Part shown: one piece after another, positions 1 to 6,117 of the stretch
How the letters are laid out: each line of letters starts with the position of its first letter
Numbering within the stretch: position 1 is the first letter of the stretch
Origin: Bacteroidota bacterium
GTDB taxonomy: Bacteria; Bacteroidota; Rhodothermia; Rhodothermales; UBA10348
Reading direction: 5' to 3'
Assembly (NCBI GenBank): GCA_004356265.1
Contig: SMXK01000048.1
Span: 1-7,117 of the forward strand
DNA length: 7,117 nt
Translations under genes and position numbers: made by a program
The notes under the pieces: generated by a model
Told to the model about the DNA's origin: nothing
Seen by the model: the letters and a program-made list of their open reading frames with translations, nothing else
The model's database searches: none

Positions 1-248
1 AGGCAAAAAATGGCATCGATATCCGGATCAGCGATCATGCTGTTCAACGCTCGTGCTCGTAAATTGTCGGGCGCCGAAAGATATCCGTCCTTTTCGTTGG
101 AGTGAATATCGAGGACAACTTTCATCCCCCGAAGTTCAAGTTCGCGGACACCCTTTAAATTGTCTGCCTGGTCAAGAGTCGCGGATGCGGGCGCGACAAT
201 TCCGATCGTCGATGTCGGCGTAATTGGGGCAGGTTTATTGGGTGTCAT
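1..248 (-). CDS. LD-carboxypeptidase (peptidase S66 family), N-terminal part, cut by left window edge
   Basis: Reading the minus strand from an ATG at 248 gives 82 open codons that run off the left edge. The residues fit the N-terminal half of S66 peptidases: IGIVAPAS at about 15-22, then a helix with LELRGMKVVL at 37-46, then GYLSAPDNLRARAL at 55-68 and DPDIDAIFC at 74-82. In this family that last stretch directly precedes the catalytic-serine region (RGGYG type), which lies outside the window. Known members are cytoplasmic serine peptidases that trim the terminal D-alanine from murein tetrapeptides during cell-wall recycling; some relatives (MccF) cleave microcin conjugates. The start is well fixed, because the frame upstream has only five codons, none a start, before a TGA. 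No Shine-Dalgarno is seen. The gene is divergent from the WbqC gene. Family assignment is firm; the exact substrate is not knowable here. Confidence 0.8.
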   Translation of the reverse strand, partial: MTPNKPAPITPTSTIGIVAPASATLDQADNLKGVRELELRGMKVVLDIHSNEKDGYLSAPDNLRARALNSMIADPDIDAIFC

Positions 249-260
249 ACGGGTGGCATG

Positions 261-289
261 TTGTCAACGTCACGCGGGACCAATAATAT
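261..289 (+). promoter_or_regulatory. candidate sigma-70-like promoter for the WbqC gene
   Basis: TTGTCA at 261-266 (5 of 6 matches to TTGACA) is followed after exactly 17 bp by TAATAT at 284-289 (4 of 6 matches to TATAAT). Transcription would start near 296, about 30 nt before the TTG start at 329. A small palindrome GTTG-T-CAAC (260-268) overlaps the -35 box and could be a binding site. This rests on motif matching only. If the host is a true Bacteroidota its main sigma factor prefers other boxes, which lowers confidence. Confidence 0.3.
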
Positions 290-311
290 AGGACTTTAAC
301 CCCCCACGAAA
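281..311 (-). promoter_or_regulatory. candidate Bacteroidota-type promoter for the LD-carboxypeptidase gene
   Basis: On the minus strand TTTC (311-308) is followed after 19 nt by TATTATTG (288-281). This resembles the Bacteroidota vegetative promoter (TTTG, about 19 nt, TAnnTTTG) with one mismatch in each box. The box ends 32 nt before the ATG at 248. It overlaps the candidate plus-strand -10 of the WbqC gene, so one AT-rich patch may serve both directions. The same octamer occurs 35 nt before the sulfatase start. Confidence 0.3.
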
Positions 312-328
312 ACAGCAGTGATTTACCG

Positions 329-1009
329 TTGAATTCTAAAACATCACCCGTTTACGTGGCTGTCGAGGCCCCAGATTATTTCCCGACCTTGTCATTCTGT
401 TGCCTGCTGTGTAAGGCAGATATTATTGAGATGGACCTGACGCAGCAGTACAGCCGGCAGTGCAATCAGAATCGTGCACGACTCCGAACACCCGATGGTG
501 TGCAATGGATTACCGTTCCGCTGATCGGTCGGCAATTCGGGCATAAAATTTCCGAGACCCTCATCGATTATTCTGATAACTGGCCCCGTCGCCATTTGAA
601 GGCTCTTCGGTTTAACTATGGATCGTCGCCATTCTACGAACACTATATCCCTGAAATAGAATCGTTACTTCTATCACGACCGGAGACTCTGGGTGAACTG
701 ACATTGGCAACCGTCGTTTTGACACATAAATGGCTGAGAGGGGCAGGTGACCTTGAGGTCCGTGAGTCGAACACTTCCGCCCTCCGCGAAGTCAAAAAAG
801 GCTCGATACGACTTCAAATACATGACCGGTATTATCGCCCAGCAGAGGGTACTGTTTGCCAGCTGACAATGGAGATTGATCCATACCGACAAAATTTTCC
901 CGGATTCGAAGCAGGCCTCTCTGCTTTGGATCTGATGTTTAACTACGGACCAGCTACAAAAGGGATGATTCTGGAAGCTGTTTCAATCACCAGTCTTGAA
1001 GACAAATAG
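329..1009 (+). CDS. WbqC-family protein
   Basis: A 226-residue protein with the WbqC-family layout: PDYFP at 15-19 followed by a KAD motif at 29-31; QNRARLRTPDG at 47-57 leading into WITVPL at 60-65; an aromatic stretch FNYGSSPFYEHY around 95-106; and near the C-terminus YRQNFPGFEAGLSALD at 186-201 followed by FNYGP at 204-208. Length is normal for the family. WbqC proteins occur in O-antigen and amino-sugar or glycolipid loci, especially in Bacteroidota, but their chemistry is not settled, so no reaction is assigned. Start choice: TTG at 329 is the first possible start after an in-frame TAA at 284. The alternative GTG at 356 would shorten the first beta strand before PDYFP. No ribosome-binding site is visible for either. 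A Cys-Cys-x-x-Cys patch (24, 25, 28) sits where members I recall usually have aromatic or aliphatic residues. The gene ends 7 bp from the convergent sulfatase. Confidence 0.85.
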   Translation: MNSKTSPVYVAVEAPDYFPTLSFCCLLCKADIIEMDLTQQYSRQCNQNRARLRTPDGVQWITVPLIGRQFGHKISETLIDYSDNWPRRHLKALRFNYGSSPFYEHYIPEIESLLLSRPETLGELTLATVVLTHKWLRGAGDLEVRESNTSALREVKKGSIRLQIHDRYYRPAEGTVCQLTMEIDPYRQNFPGFEAGLSALDLMFNYGPATKGMILEAVSITSLEDK

Positions 1010-1016
1010 AAGGGAA

Positions 1017-2534
1017 TCACTTTGACCCGGTGACCTCTGGTACGAAATTCCAACCTTCGACATCAGACCACGTTCGTGCATCCATGATGGCTCTTGTTGC
1101 CGCAACGATATCAGGATGATCAGCGGCAACATCGTGCATTTCGCTCGGGTCGTCGATAAGATTGTACAATTCAACGGGTGAATCTACCTGAGTTCTGATT
1201 CGCTGCCGGACGGCTTTCCAGTCTCCCATGCGGACGGCCTGCATTCCTTTAAATGCATGGTATTCCCAGTACAATGACTCATGCTGAGGTTGGGAGTCAA
1301 CTTGTCCTTTCAATGTGGGCAGGAACGATATACCATCGATGTTCTCAGGTGATTCAATACCAACAATTCCAGCAATCGTTGGCATGATATCCCAGTTCGC
1401 CGAAATGTGATCTGTCCACCTACCGGCCTCTATGGTACCCGGCCAACTCACAATCATTGGCACCCGAATGCCGCCTTCAAACACAGATCCTTTCAGACCA
1501 CGCAAATCACCCACGCTGTTAAAAAAGCTCGCGTCAACTCCGCCTGTGTATGTCGTTCCGTTGTCTGAGCTGAACATGATGATGGTATTTTGCGTGAGTT
1601 CCAGTTCATCAATAAGATCGATCAGTTTCCCGATGTCGCCATCCATCCGCGTGATCATGGCTGCATATGCGGCATTCGGGTAGGGGTGAGGCAGGTATCC
1701 ATTTTGCCCGAGGTAAGGTTGGTCGTCAAACTGATCCTTGTACTCAGCCACCGATTCCCCCGGTACCTGTAGAGCAAGGTGTGGAACGGGTGTCGCGAAC
1801 GTCAGAAAGAATGGGCCATTCTGGTTTTCCCGGATGAATTCCAAAGCTGAGTCGATCATCTTGTCCGGCGCGTATGTGCCTCCTTCATAGGCTTCAGCAT
1901 ATGCAGCGTCAGTGGCCAACGGCTCTGTCAATCGTTGGTGAGCAGAGAAATACGTGTTGCCTTCCAGGCTGTCAACTTTATCGTTGTGCCATAAATGAGT
2001 AGGGTAGTAATTGTGCGCGACTCGCTGGCATAAATACCCATAGAAATGTTGGAAACCTTGTGCATTCGGATGTCCGGTGGATTCAGGCCCGCCGAGTCCC
2101 CATTTCCCAACAAATCCGGAAACGTATCCAAGCGGCTCAAGCATCTCAGCAATTGTAAACTCTCCCGGAGGTAAAGGTAATTGGCCTTCAGGTTCGTCAG
2201 GGCCCCAGCCGCCCATTTCTTTGTTATCCCGGATATATCCATTGCCCGTGTGTCTTCCCGTAAGGAAAGTGCCCCGGGAAGGTGCGCAGACCGGGCTGCC
2301 GGAATAATGCTGGGAAAAGGCAATCCCATTCGCTGCCAGCTCATCAATGCGCGGTGTTTGAATTTTTGTTTGTCCATATACACCAAGCTCCCGGTAGCCG
2401 AGATCATCTGCCAGGATATAGATAATGTTTGGATAGGGGAGTTGCTCATCCACCGGTGTATTACAACCCGTCATTCCGATCGGAATAATCAAACAGGCAG
2501 TAACAGTCACCGCAAAGAGTTGTCGGCGTGTCAT
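1017..2534 (-). CDS. lipoprotein sulfatase (type I, formylglycine-dependent)
   Basis: A 505-residue secreted sulfatase. The N-terminus has two arginines, a hydrophobic stretch (7-20) and a lipobox ending MTGC, so Cys24 should be lipidated. The TRRQLF start also resembles a Tat signal (inference). Catalytic features: ADD at 42-44 (metal ligands Asp43, Asp44); C83-A-P-S-R87 followed by LTG, the motif in which Cys83 becomes formylglycine; TGRHTGNGY at 92-100; GKWGLGG at 143-149; CQRVAHNYYP at 169-178; PH at 251-252; SSDNG at 322-326 (Asp324, Asn325); and LKGSVFEGGIRVPM at 347-360. All core residues are present, so it should be active once matured. Known family role: hydrolysis of sulfate esters, in such bacteria usually on algal or host polysaccharides; the substrate is unknown here. 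No maturase, SusC/SusD pair or other polysaccharide-utilisation gene is adjacent. The ATG start is fixed by the signal peptide. Confidence 0.95.
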   Translation of the reverse strand: MTRRQLFAVTVTACLIIPIGMTGCNTPVDEQLPYPNIIYILADDLGYRELGVYGQTKIQTPRIDELAANGIAFSQHYSGSPVCAPSRGTFLTGRHTGNGYIRDNKEMGGWGPDEPEGQLPLPPGEFTIAEMLEPLGYVSGFVGKWGLGGPESTGHPNAQGFQHFYGYLCQRVAHNYYPTHLWHNDKVDSLEGNTYFSAHQRLTEPLATDAAYAEAYEGGTYAPDKMIDSALEFIRENQNGPFFLTFATPVPHLALQVPGESVAEYKDQFDDQPYLGQNGYLPHPYPNAAYAAMITRMDGDIGKLIDLIDELELTQNTIIMFSSDNGTTYTGGVDASFFNSVGDLRGLKGSVFEGGIRVPMIVSWPGTIEAGRWTDHISANWDIMPTIAGIVGIESPENIDGISFLPTLKGQVDSQPQHESLYWEYHAFKGMQAVRMGDWKAVRQRIRTQVDSPVELYNLIDDPSEMHDVAADHPDIVAATRAIMDARTWSDVEGWNFVPEVTGSK

Positions 2535-2569
2535 CGATACGGGAAGGTTGATTTTCGTTACTTTATGGT

Positions 2570-2577
2570 CAATAATA
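2570..2577 (-). promoter_or_regulatory. candidate -7 box for the sulfatase gene
   Basis: TATTATTG on the minus strand ends 35 nt before the sulfatase ATG and resembles the Bacteroidota TAnnTTTG box with one mismatch. It is identical to the octamer placed 32 nt before the LD-carboxypeptidase start. No TTTG-like -33 box lies 17-23 nt upstream, so support is weak. It abuts the first TACTA/TAGTA dyad. Confidence 0.2.
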
Positions 2578-2622
2578 CTACTTAGTAACTGATTCGTATA
2601 TTAAATACTAAAATATAGTAAT
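2574..2622. repeat. AT-rich cluster of TACTA/TAGTA dyads in the divergent gap (operator candidate)
   Basis: Four copies of one pentamer alternate in orientation: TACTA 2576-2580, TAGTA 2583-2587, TACTA 2606-2610 and TAGTA 2616-2620. They form two dyads centred near 2581.5 and 2613, about 31 bp or three helical turns apart. The 7-mer AATACTA recurs exactly 30 bp apart (2574 and 2604), and TTAGTA (2582-2587) pairs with TACTAA (2606-2611). The cluster lies in the 222-bp gap between the divergent sulfatase and GT4 genes, next to the sulfatase promoter candidate. A regulator-binding site is inference; AT-rich sequence produces such motifs fairly easily. Confidence 0.35.
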
Positions 2623-2699
2623 AGCCGGAAACGTGGTTTGAAAGTCGTGTTTTTATATGAGTGTCGCTGCAGATAAATGCCGGAGTCTTCATACGTGTG

Positions 2700-2728
2700 T
2701 TCTGAAGATAATACGTAGAAGTTATATT
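2700..2728 (+). promoter_or_regulatory. weak candidate promoter for the GT4 gene
   Basis: TTCTGA (2700-2705) and TATATT (2723-2728) are separated by 17 bp and lie just before the ATG at 2757. The -35 match is poor. I list it only because it is the best-spaced pair in the 222-bp gap upstream of this gene. Confidence 0.15.
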
Positions 2729-2756
2729 GCGGTTCACGTTTTATCGCTCTCGCATA

Positions 2757-3905
2757 ATGAATCTGGCGTACCTCACCGATCAAATCCTTCCTCGAACGGC
2801 AACAGACACGACCCAAATGGTGTCGATGGCGTCAGCATTTGCTGGCGTTCAGATGGAGACAGAAGGTACCACGACGATTGTGTGCCCGCGCAGTTGGATA
2901 GGTAAACCTGCGACCGCAAGCGATATCGCACGATACTATTCTGTCGAAGAGCGATTTCGTGTCGCGACAGTGAGAAGTGTTTTTCCTTGTATTAGAGGAA
3001 TTGAAAAACTTGCGCAAGGATGGAGGGCACCCGCAAGCCGCATTGCTCAAGAATCGGATGTTTTGTACACACGAACCTTGCCGATCTTAATAACTTCACT
3101 TCTACTGGATGCGGGACCCATCGTATACGAAACGTATCGGCCGTGGCCCGTGCAGAATACCTATAACCACGATTTATTCAGGTGGATTGGCAGTCATCCA
3201 TTATTTGTGGGGGCGATTTTGCATTCAGATTATGCCCGTCAAAGTTACGAGGGTATTGGAATGCCGTCCGAAAAATTGATGACAGCCCACAACGGGTATG
3301 ATCCCAGTCACTATCGAGCACGCAAGTCGAAGGAAGAGGCCCGGGTATTGCTTGGTATAACACACGATCAGAATATCGTGGTTTATTCAGGTCGGATTAA
3401 CAGCAAAAAGGGGCTAGGGGTGGTTCTTGACATGGCGAGGAGGCTTCCCGATGTTGATTTTCTGCTCGTCGGTTCCGAAGGCAACGGTTCGGTAGAACTC
3501 GAGGCCGCGAGCATTCCGAACGTATTTATCCATCCATGGTGTTCACATCCCCAGACGTTACCATTTTTATCTGCTGCGGACGTTCTCATTATTCCTCCAT
3601 CGACCGAGCCCCTTATGAATGCAGGGAATACCGTTCTGCCGATAAAGACATTTATGTACATGGCTTCTGAACGACCGATTCTGGCGGGCGCAACGCCGGA
3701 TCTTGCCGAGATATTGGAGGACGGAATTAACGCCTCTCTGGTCAAGCCGGATGATGTAGATATGGCTGTTGCAGCATTGACGGCTCTGCTGATAGACCCT
3801 GAAAGGTGTGCGAAGCTTGCTCGGAACGCCGCTGAAACGGTTGGGAATTTGACTTGGGAATCCCGCGCAAGGCGTATTCTTTCGTTCATCCAGGATAGAA
3901 TTTAG
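2757..3905 (+). CDS. glycosyltransferase family 4 (GT-B fold)
   Basis: A 382-residue glycosyltransferase. The C-terminal nucleotide-sugar-binding half is clear: VVYSGRINSKKG at about 208-219 (the Arg and Lys that contact the donor diphosphate in GT4 enzymes), LLVGSEGNG at 236-244, VFIHPW at 256-261, AADVLIIPPS at 273-282 and PIKTFMYMASERPILAG at 295-311, followed by an acidic residue at 318. The N-terminal acceptor half starts directly with a beta strand (NLAYLTDQ). No membrane segment is seen, so it should act at the cytoplasmic side. GT4 enzymes transfer sugars from activated donors to lipid-linked or growing surface polysaccharides; donor and acceptor cannot be named. Start: ATG 2757 fits the family N-terminus. 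An in-frame TTG at 2727 would add ten residues with no family match. No Shine-Dalgarno is seen. The gene heads three plus-strand genes and is divergent from the sulfatase. Confidence 0.9.
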   Translation: MNLAYLTDQILPRTATDTTQMVSMASAFAGVQMETEGTTTIVCPRSWIGKPATASDIARYYSVEERFRVATVRSVFPCIRGIEKLAQGWRAPASRIAQESDVLYTRTLPILITSLLLDAGPIVYETYRPWPVQNTYNHDLFRWIGSHPLFVGAILHSDYARQSYEGIGMPSEKLMTAHNGYDPSHYRARKSKEEARVLLGITHDQNIVVYSGRINSKKGLGVVLDMARRLPDVDFLLVGSEGNGSVELEAASIPNVFIHPWCSHPQTLPFLSAADVLIIPPSTEPLMNAGNTVLPIKTFMYMASERPILAGATPDLAEILEDGINASLVKPDDVDMAVAALTALLIDPERCAKLARNAAETVGNLTWESRARRILSFIQDRI

Positions 3906-3950
3906 TCATTCCGCAATACGGATTCGGATAGTGGCAATGACACTCCGTAT
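3905..3950 (+). repeat. two interleaved inverted repeats after the GT4 stop codon
   Basis: GTCATT (3905-3910) is complementary to AATGAC (3936-3941), and ATACGGA (3916-3922) to TCCGTAT (3944-3950), both perfectly. The pairs interleave, so in RNA they would form either a pseudoknot or two alternative hairpins. A third pair, GTGGCA (3931-3936) with TGCCAC (3990-3995), reaches the next start codon. No run of T follows, so this is not a standard intrinsic terminator. The pairs are short and may be chance. Confidence 0.25.
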
Positions 3951-3998
3951 CTTCAATAGTTCGGCATAGCTGCAAACCCTCCAAATCTCTGCCACTTC

Positions 3999-5225
3999 AT
4001 GAATATTCTGGTTTGGCCAACCACATTCGGTGCCGATTTATGGAGTTTTACGAGATATCTAAGCCGGCAGCAAAATACGACGGTCAAGGTCGTTCTGGAG
4101 AACCCCCATTATTTTGAGAGGCAGGGAGTAGCGAAGCTTTTCCCGATTGACGCGGAGATCATCCGCCGCCGCTTTCATCACCACGGACTGGGGCTTCACG
4201 ACTTTGATGCAGACGTTACGATCATGGACAATCGCGCACCTTGGTCCGCAACGGCTCCTAAAGGATTCATGTTGTGGCACGGGTTCGGATGGAAGGGACC
4301 GAACGACGAACAAGAGATGCGGTGGTTGCACCGGTCCCTGAGACGGCATTGGGGTGACGTGAATGAACCTGGAAACCGCTTCAGGTGGCAGTGTTTCGGT
4401 CCATGGGATTTTAAACACAGGTCAGAAATCAGTGGCGTGCACGCCGATAACTGCCGGATTCTGGGGGCCGCCAGTCATGACGATCTGCGGCAGCCAATCG
4501 ATAAAGAATTGGCTCAGCCGTATTACCCGTTCGATATCGTAAATCGGAAGACGATTCTGCTTGCTCCCACCTGGCACTATGGCGAAATATTTTCGCACTG
4601 GGGCCGAGATGCCGATCTGCTGGAGCGGCTTGTGGCGCGAATTGATAATCTCGGCGCCAATGTTATCATCAGGTTACACGATTCATTCCGATTTGAAAAG
4701 ACATACCTGAAATCGCTCGAACATATTGCAGCATCTCATTCAAATGTGCTTCTGAAATTCAAGGACAAGTCGCCGGATAATTTTCTCGATATGCAGGTCA
4801 CTGATGCTCTTATTTCGAATTTCAGCAGTATCGCGAACTTGTTCTATGCAACCGGCCGGCCGTCTATCCACATATACCCGGTTCGGGACGCAGACGAAGC
4901 GTTTCTGTGGCGTCAGTTGTCGGTCACTGGAATCAAAACGAAAGAGATTGAAAGCGCCCGCTTTATATGGAAATTGTCGCCGGACGAAAACGGGGGACTG
5001 CTAGCCCACGGATTCGACGAACTGCTGGAGCAGGTTGATCGAGTGCTTGCAGAACCTGATTGTTGTCAGGAACAGTCCAGGGCTTTTCTGGATACGTACA
5101 TGCTGGGAGCAGACGGCCATAGTTGTGAGCGCATTTTCGAATCCGTAAAAGCATTGGCTGAGTCTCGGATGGAGCAACCGGTATTCTCGCCCGATGTTAC
5201 TTCGGAGCGTGTGGCTGGCGGCTGA
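3999..5225 (+). CDS. TagB/TagF-like CDP-glycerol glycerophosphotransferase-family protein (GT-B fold)
   Basis: A 408-residue protein matching the C-terminal transferase domain of TagB/TagF-type enzymes motif by motif: MLWHGFGWKG at 91-100 (the WHG motif, with a histidine conserved in the family), TILLAPTWHYG at 185-195, VIIRLHDSF at 222-230 (the second conserved histidine, His227), VTDALISNFSSIAN at 267-280, then GRPSIHIYP at 286-294, and a C-terminal DGHSCERI at 372-379. Known members polymerise or prime glycerol-phosphate or ribitol-phosphate chains in teichoic acids, and related proteins act in Gram-negative capsule or lipopolysaccharide synthesis. Which polyol phosphate or sugar is moved here is unknown, and no CDP-glycerol synthase is in the window. 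No membrane segment is seen. The ATG at 3999 starts a clean first beta strand (NILVWP); no Shine-Dalgarno precedes it. Two stops follow in tandem (TGA TAA). It lies 93 bp after the GT4 gene and probably works in the same pathway. Confidence 0.75.
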   Translation: MNILVWPTTFGADLWSFTRYLSRQQNTTVKVVLENPHYFERQGVAKLFPIDAEIIRRRFHHHGLGLHDFDADVTIMDNRAPWSATAPKGFMLWHGFGWKGPNDEQEMRWLHRSLRRHWGDVNEPGNRFRWQCFGPWDFKHRSEISGVHADNCRILGAASHDDLRQPIDKELAQPYYPFDIVNRKTILLAPTWHYGEIFSHWGRDADLLERLVARIDNLGANVIIRLHDSFRFEKTYLKSLEHIAASHSNVLLKFKDKSPDNFLDMQVTDALISNFSSIANLFYATGRPSIHIYPVRDADEAFLWRQLSVTGIKTKEIESARFIWKLSPDENGGLLAHGFDELLEQVDRVLAEPDCCQEQSRAFLDTYMLGADGHSCERIFESVKALAESRMEQPVFSPDVTSERVAGG

Positions 5226-5366
5226 TAAGTCGTAAATTGGAACTTGCCGACTCGACTTTGCGGTGACTGGTACCGGGTATTACATTCCGCGGGTTTTTGG
5301 CAGGTTTCTTGCAATCACCCCATTCGTCGATTTGTTACGCATTTATGCACCGAAATTCGCCTCACA

Positions 5367-6107
5367 ATGGGTTTTAAGCGCTGGATAACGTGGTACGTGA
5401 AATCAGCATTGGTGTCCGGTATCTTGATCACCAACGTGATCGGCCTGGCGCCGTGCACATACGCCCAGAATATTATTCTAGATGATTTTGAGAGTTATTC
5501 TGTTGGCGGAGTTCCGGAATTATGGGATACGAACAGAGGAAAAAAGCTAATTCCCTTAACGCCCGAGCTGATGCGCGATGTGGAGAGTTTCTACATTTTA
5601 GAGGAAGACGGAAATCAGTTTGTCCGCGCGGCTACGCTTGATCAGGCCTTCAGGATGATTTTGACCAACGGAGATCAAATGAATTGGCATCTACCAACAC
5701 ATCCAAGAATTGCGTGGGACTGGCGAGCGATTGAATTACCCGAGGGGGCAAATGAAAAGACGGATAGCAAAAATGACACCGGCGGCGCTGTTTATGTCAT
5801 TTTCTCAAAAGATTTTCTCGGACGACCTCGCGGAATAAAGTATACATACAGTTCCACGCTTCCGGTAGGCACGCGGGCGTCGTACGGGCCGCTGAAGATT
5901 CTGGTGTTGGCTTCCGGTATCGACGGGATTGGTGAATGGCAACACGTCGAACGGGATTTGTATGCAGATTATCAGATGTTACACGGAAAAACACCGCCAG
6001 ATAAACCGTTGGCTATCTTCCTGTGGAGTGATTCCGATACCATGAACAGCCGGGCTACAGTTGATTACGACAACATCACTTTACTTGGACAGGTCGGAGT
6101 CGAGTAG
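5367..6107 (+). CDS. exported DUF3047-family protein
   Basis: A 246-residue protein with a signal peptide: positive residues at 4-5 and 12, a hydrophobic core to about 27, and a likely cleavage after TYA (33/34). The mature protein opens with LDDFESY at 38-44, a start often seen in secreted carbohydrate-binding beta sandwiches. It then shows the DUF3047 pattern: IAWDWRAIELPEGANE at 115-130, AVYVIF at 141-146, IKYTYSSTLPVGT at 157-169, LKILVLASG at 176-184, W191 with ERDLYADY at 195-202, and a closing VDYDNITLLG at 232-241. The family function is unknown. Start: the frame is open back to a TTG at 5244, but only the ATG at 5367 places a normal signal peptide at the N-terminus. No Shine-Dalgarno is visible. 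It follows the TagF-like gene after 141 bp, with no clear terminator, so co-expression is possible. A periplasmic or surface role linked to the glycan made by the upstream transferases is inference. Confidence 0.75.
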   Translation: MGFKRWITWYVKSALVSGILITNVIGLAPCTYAQNIILDDFESYSVGGVPELWDTNRGKKLIPLTPELMRDVESFYILEEDGNQFVRAATLDQAFRMILTNGDQMNWHLPTHPRIAWDWRAIELPEGANEKTDSKNDTGGAVYVIFSKDFLGRPRGIKYTYSSTLPVGTRASYGPLKILVLASGIDGIGEWQHVERDLYADYQMLHGKTPPDKPLAIFLWSDSDTMNSRATVDYDNITLLGQVGVE

Positions 6108-6117
6108 CCGTGAAGGC

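Noticed and set aside
2083..2108. Apparent loss of the usual histidine in the sulfatase GKWH motif (GKWGLGG here)
   Set aside because: I recall the GKWGLGG form, together with the CQR-AHNYYP stretch, as typical of a whole sulfatase subgroup. All other core residues are intact, so this is not a dead enzyme.
1928..2449. 173-codon minus-strand open frame within the sulfatase gene
   Set aside because: It is a shadow frame of the sulfatase, which has a complete set of family motifs; the shadow shows no recognisable domain.
2727..2756. Ten-residue N-terminal extension of the GT4 protein from a TTG start
   Set aside because: The extension has no family match, and the ATG at 2757 directly precedes the first beta strand.
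3383..3889. 168-codon minus-strand open frame opposite the GT4 gene
   Set aside because: It is an antisense shadow of the GT4 coding sequence with a Ser/Ala-rich composition and no family motif.
5227..5258. AAGTCG / CGACTT inverted repeat just after the TagF-like stop codons as a terminator
   Set aside because: The stem is only six bp with a 20-nt loop and is followed by just three T, too weak to call.
5244..5366. 41-residue N-terminal extension of the DUF3047 protein from a TTG start
   Set aside because: It would bury the signal peptide inside the protein. The ATG at 5367 gives a normal signal peptide.
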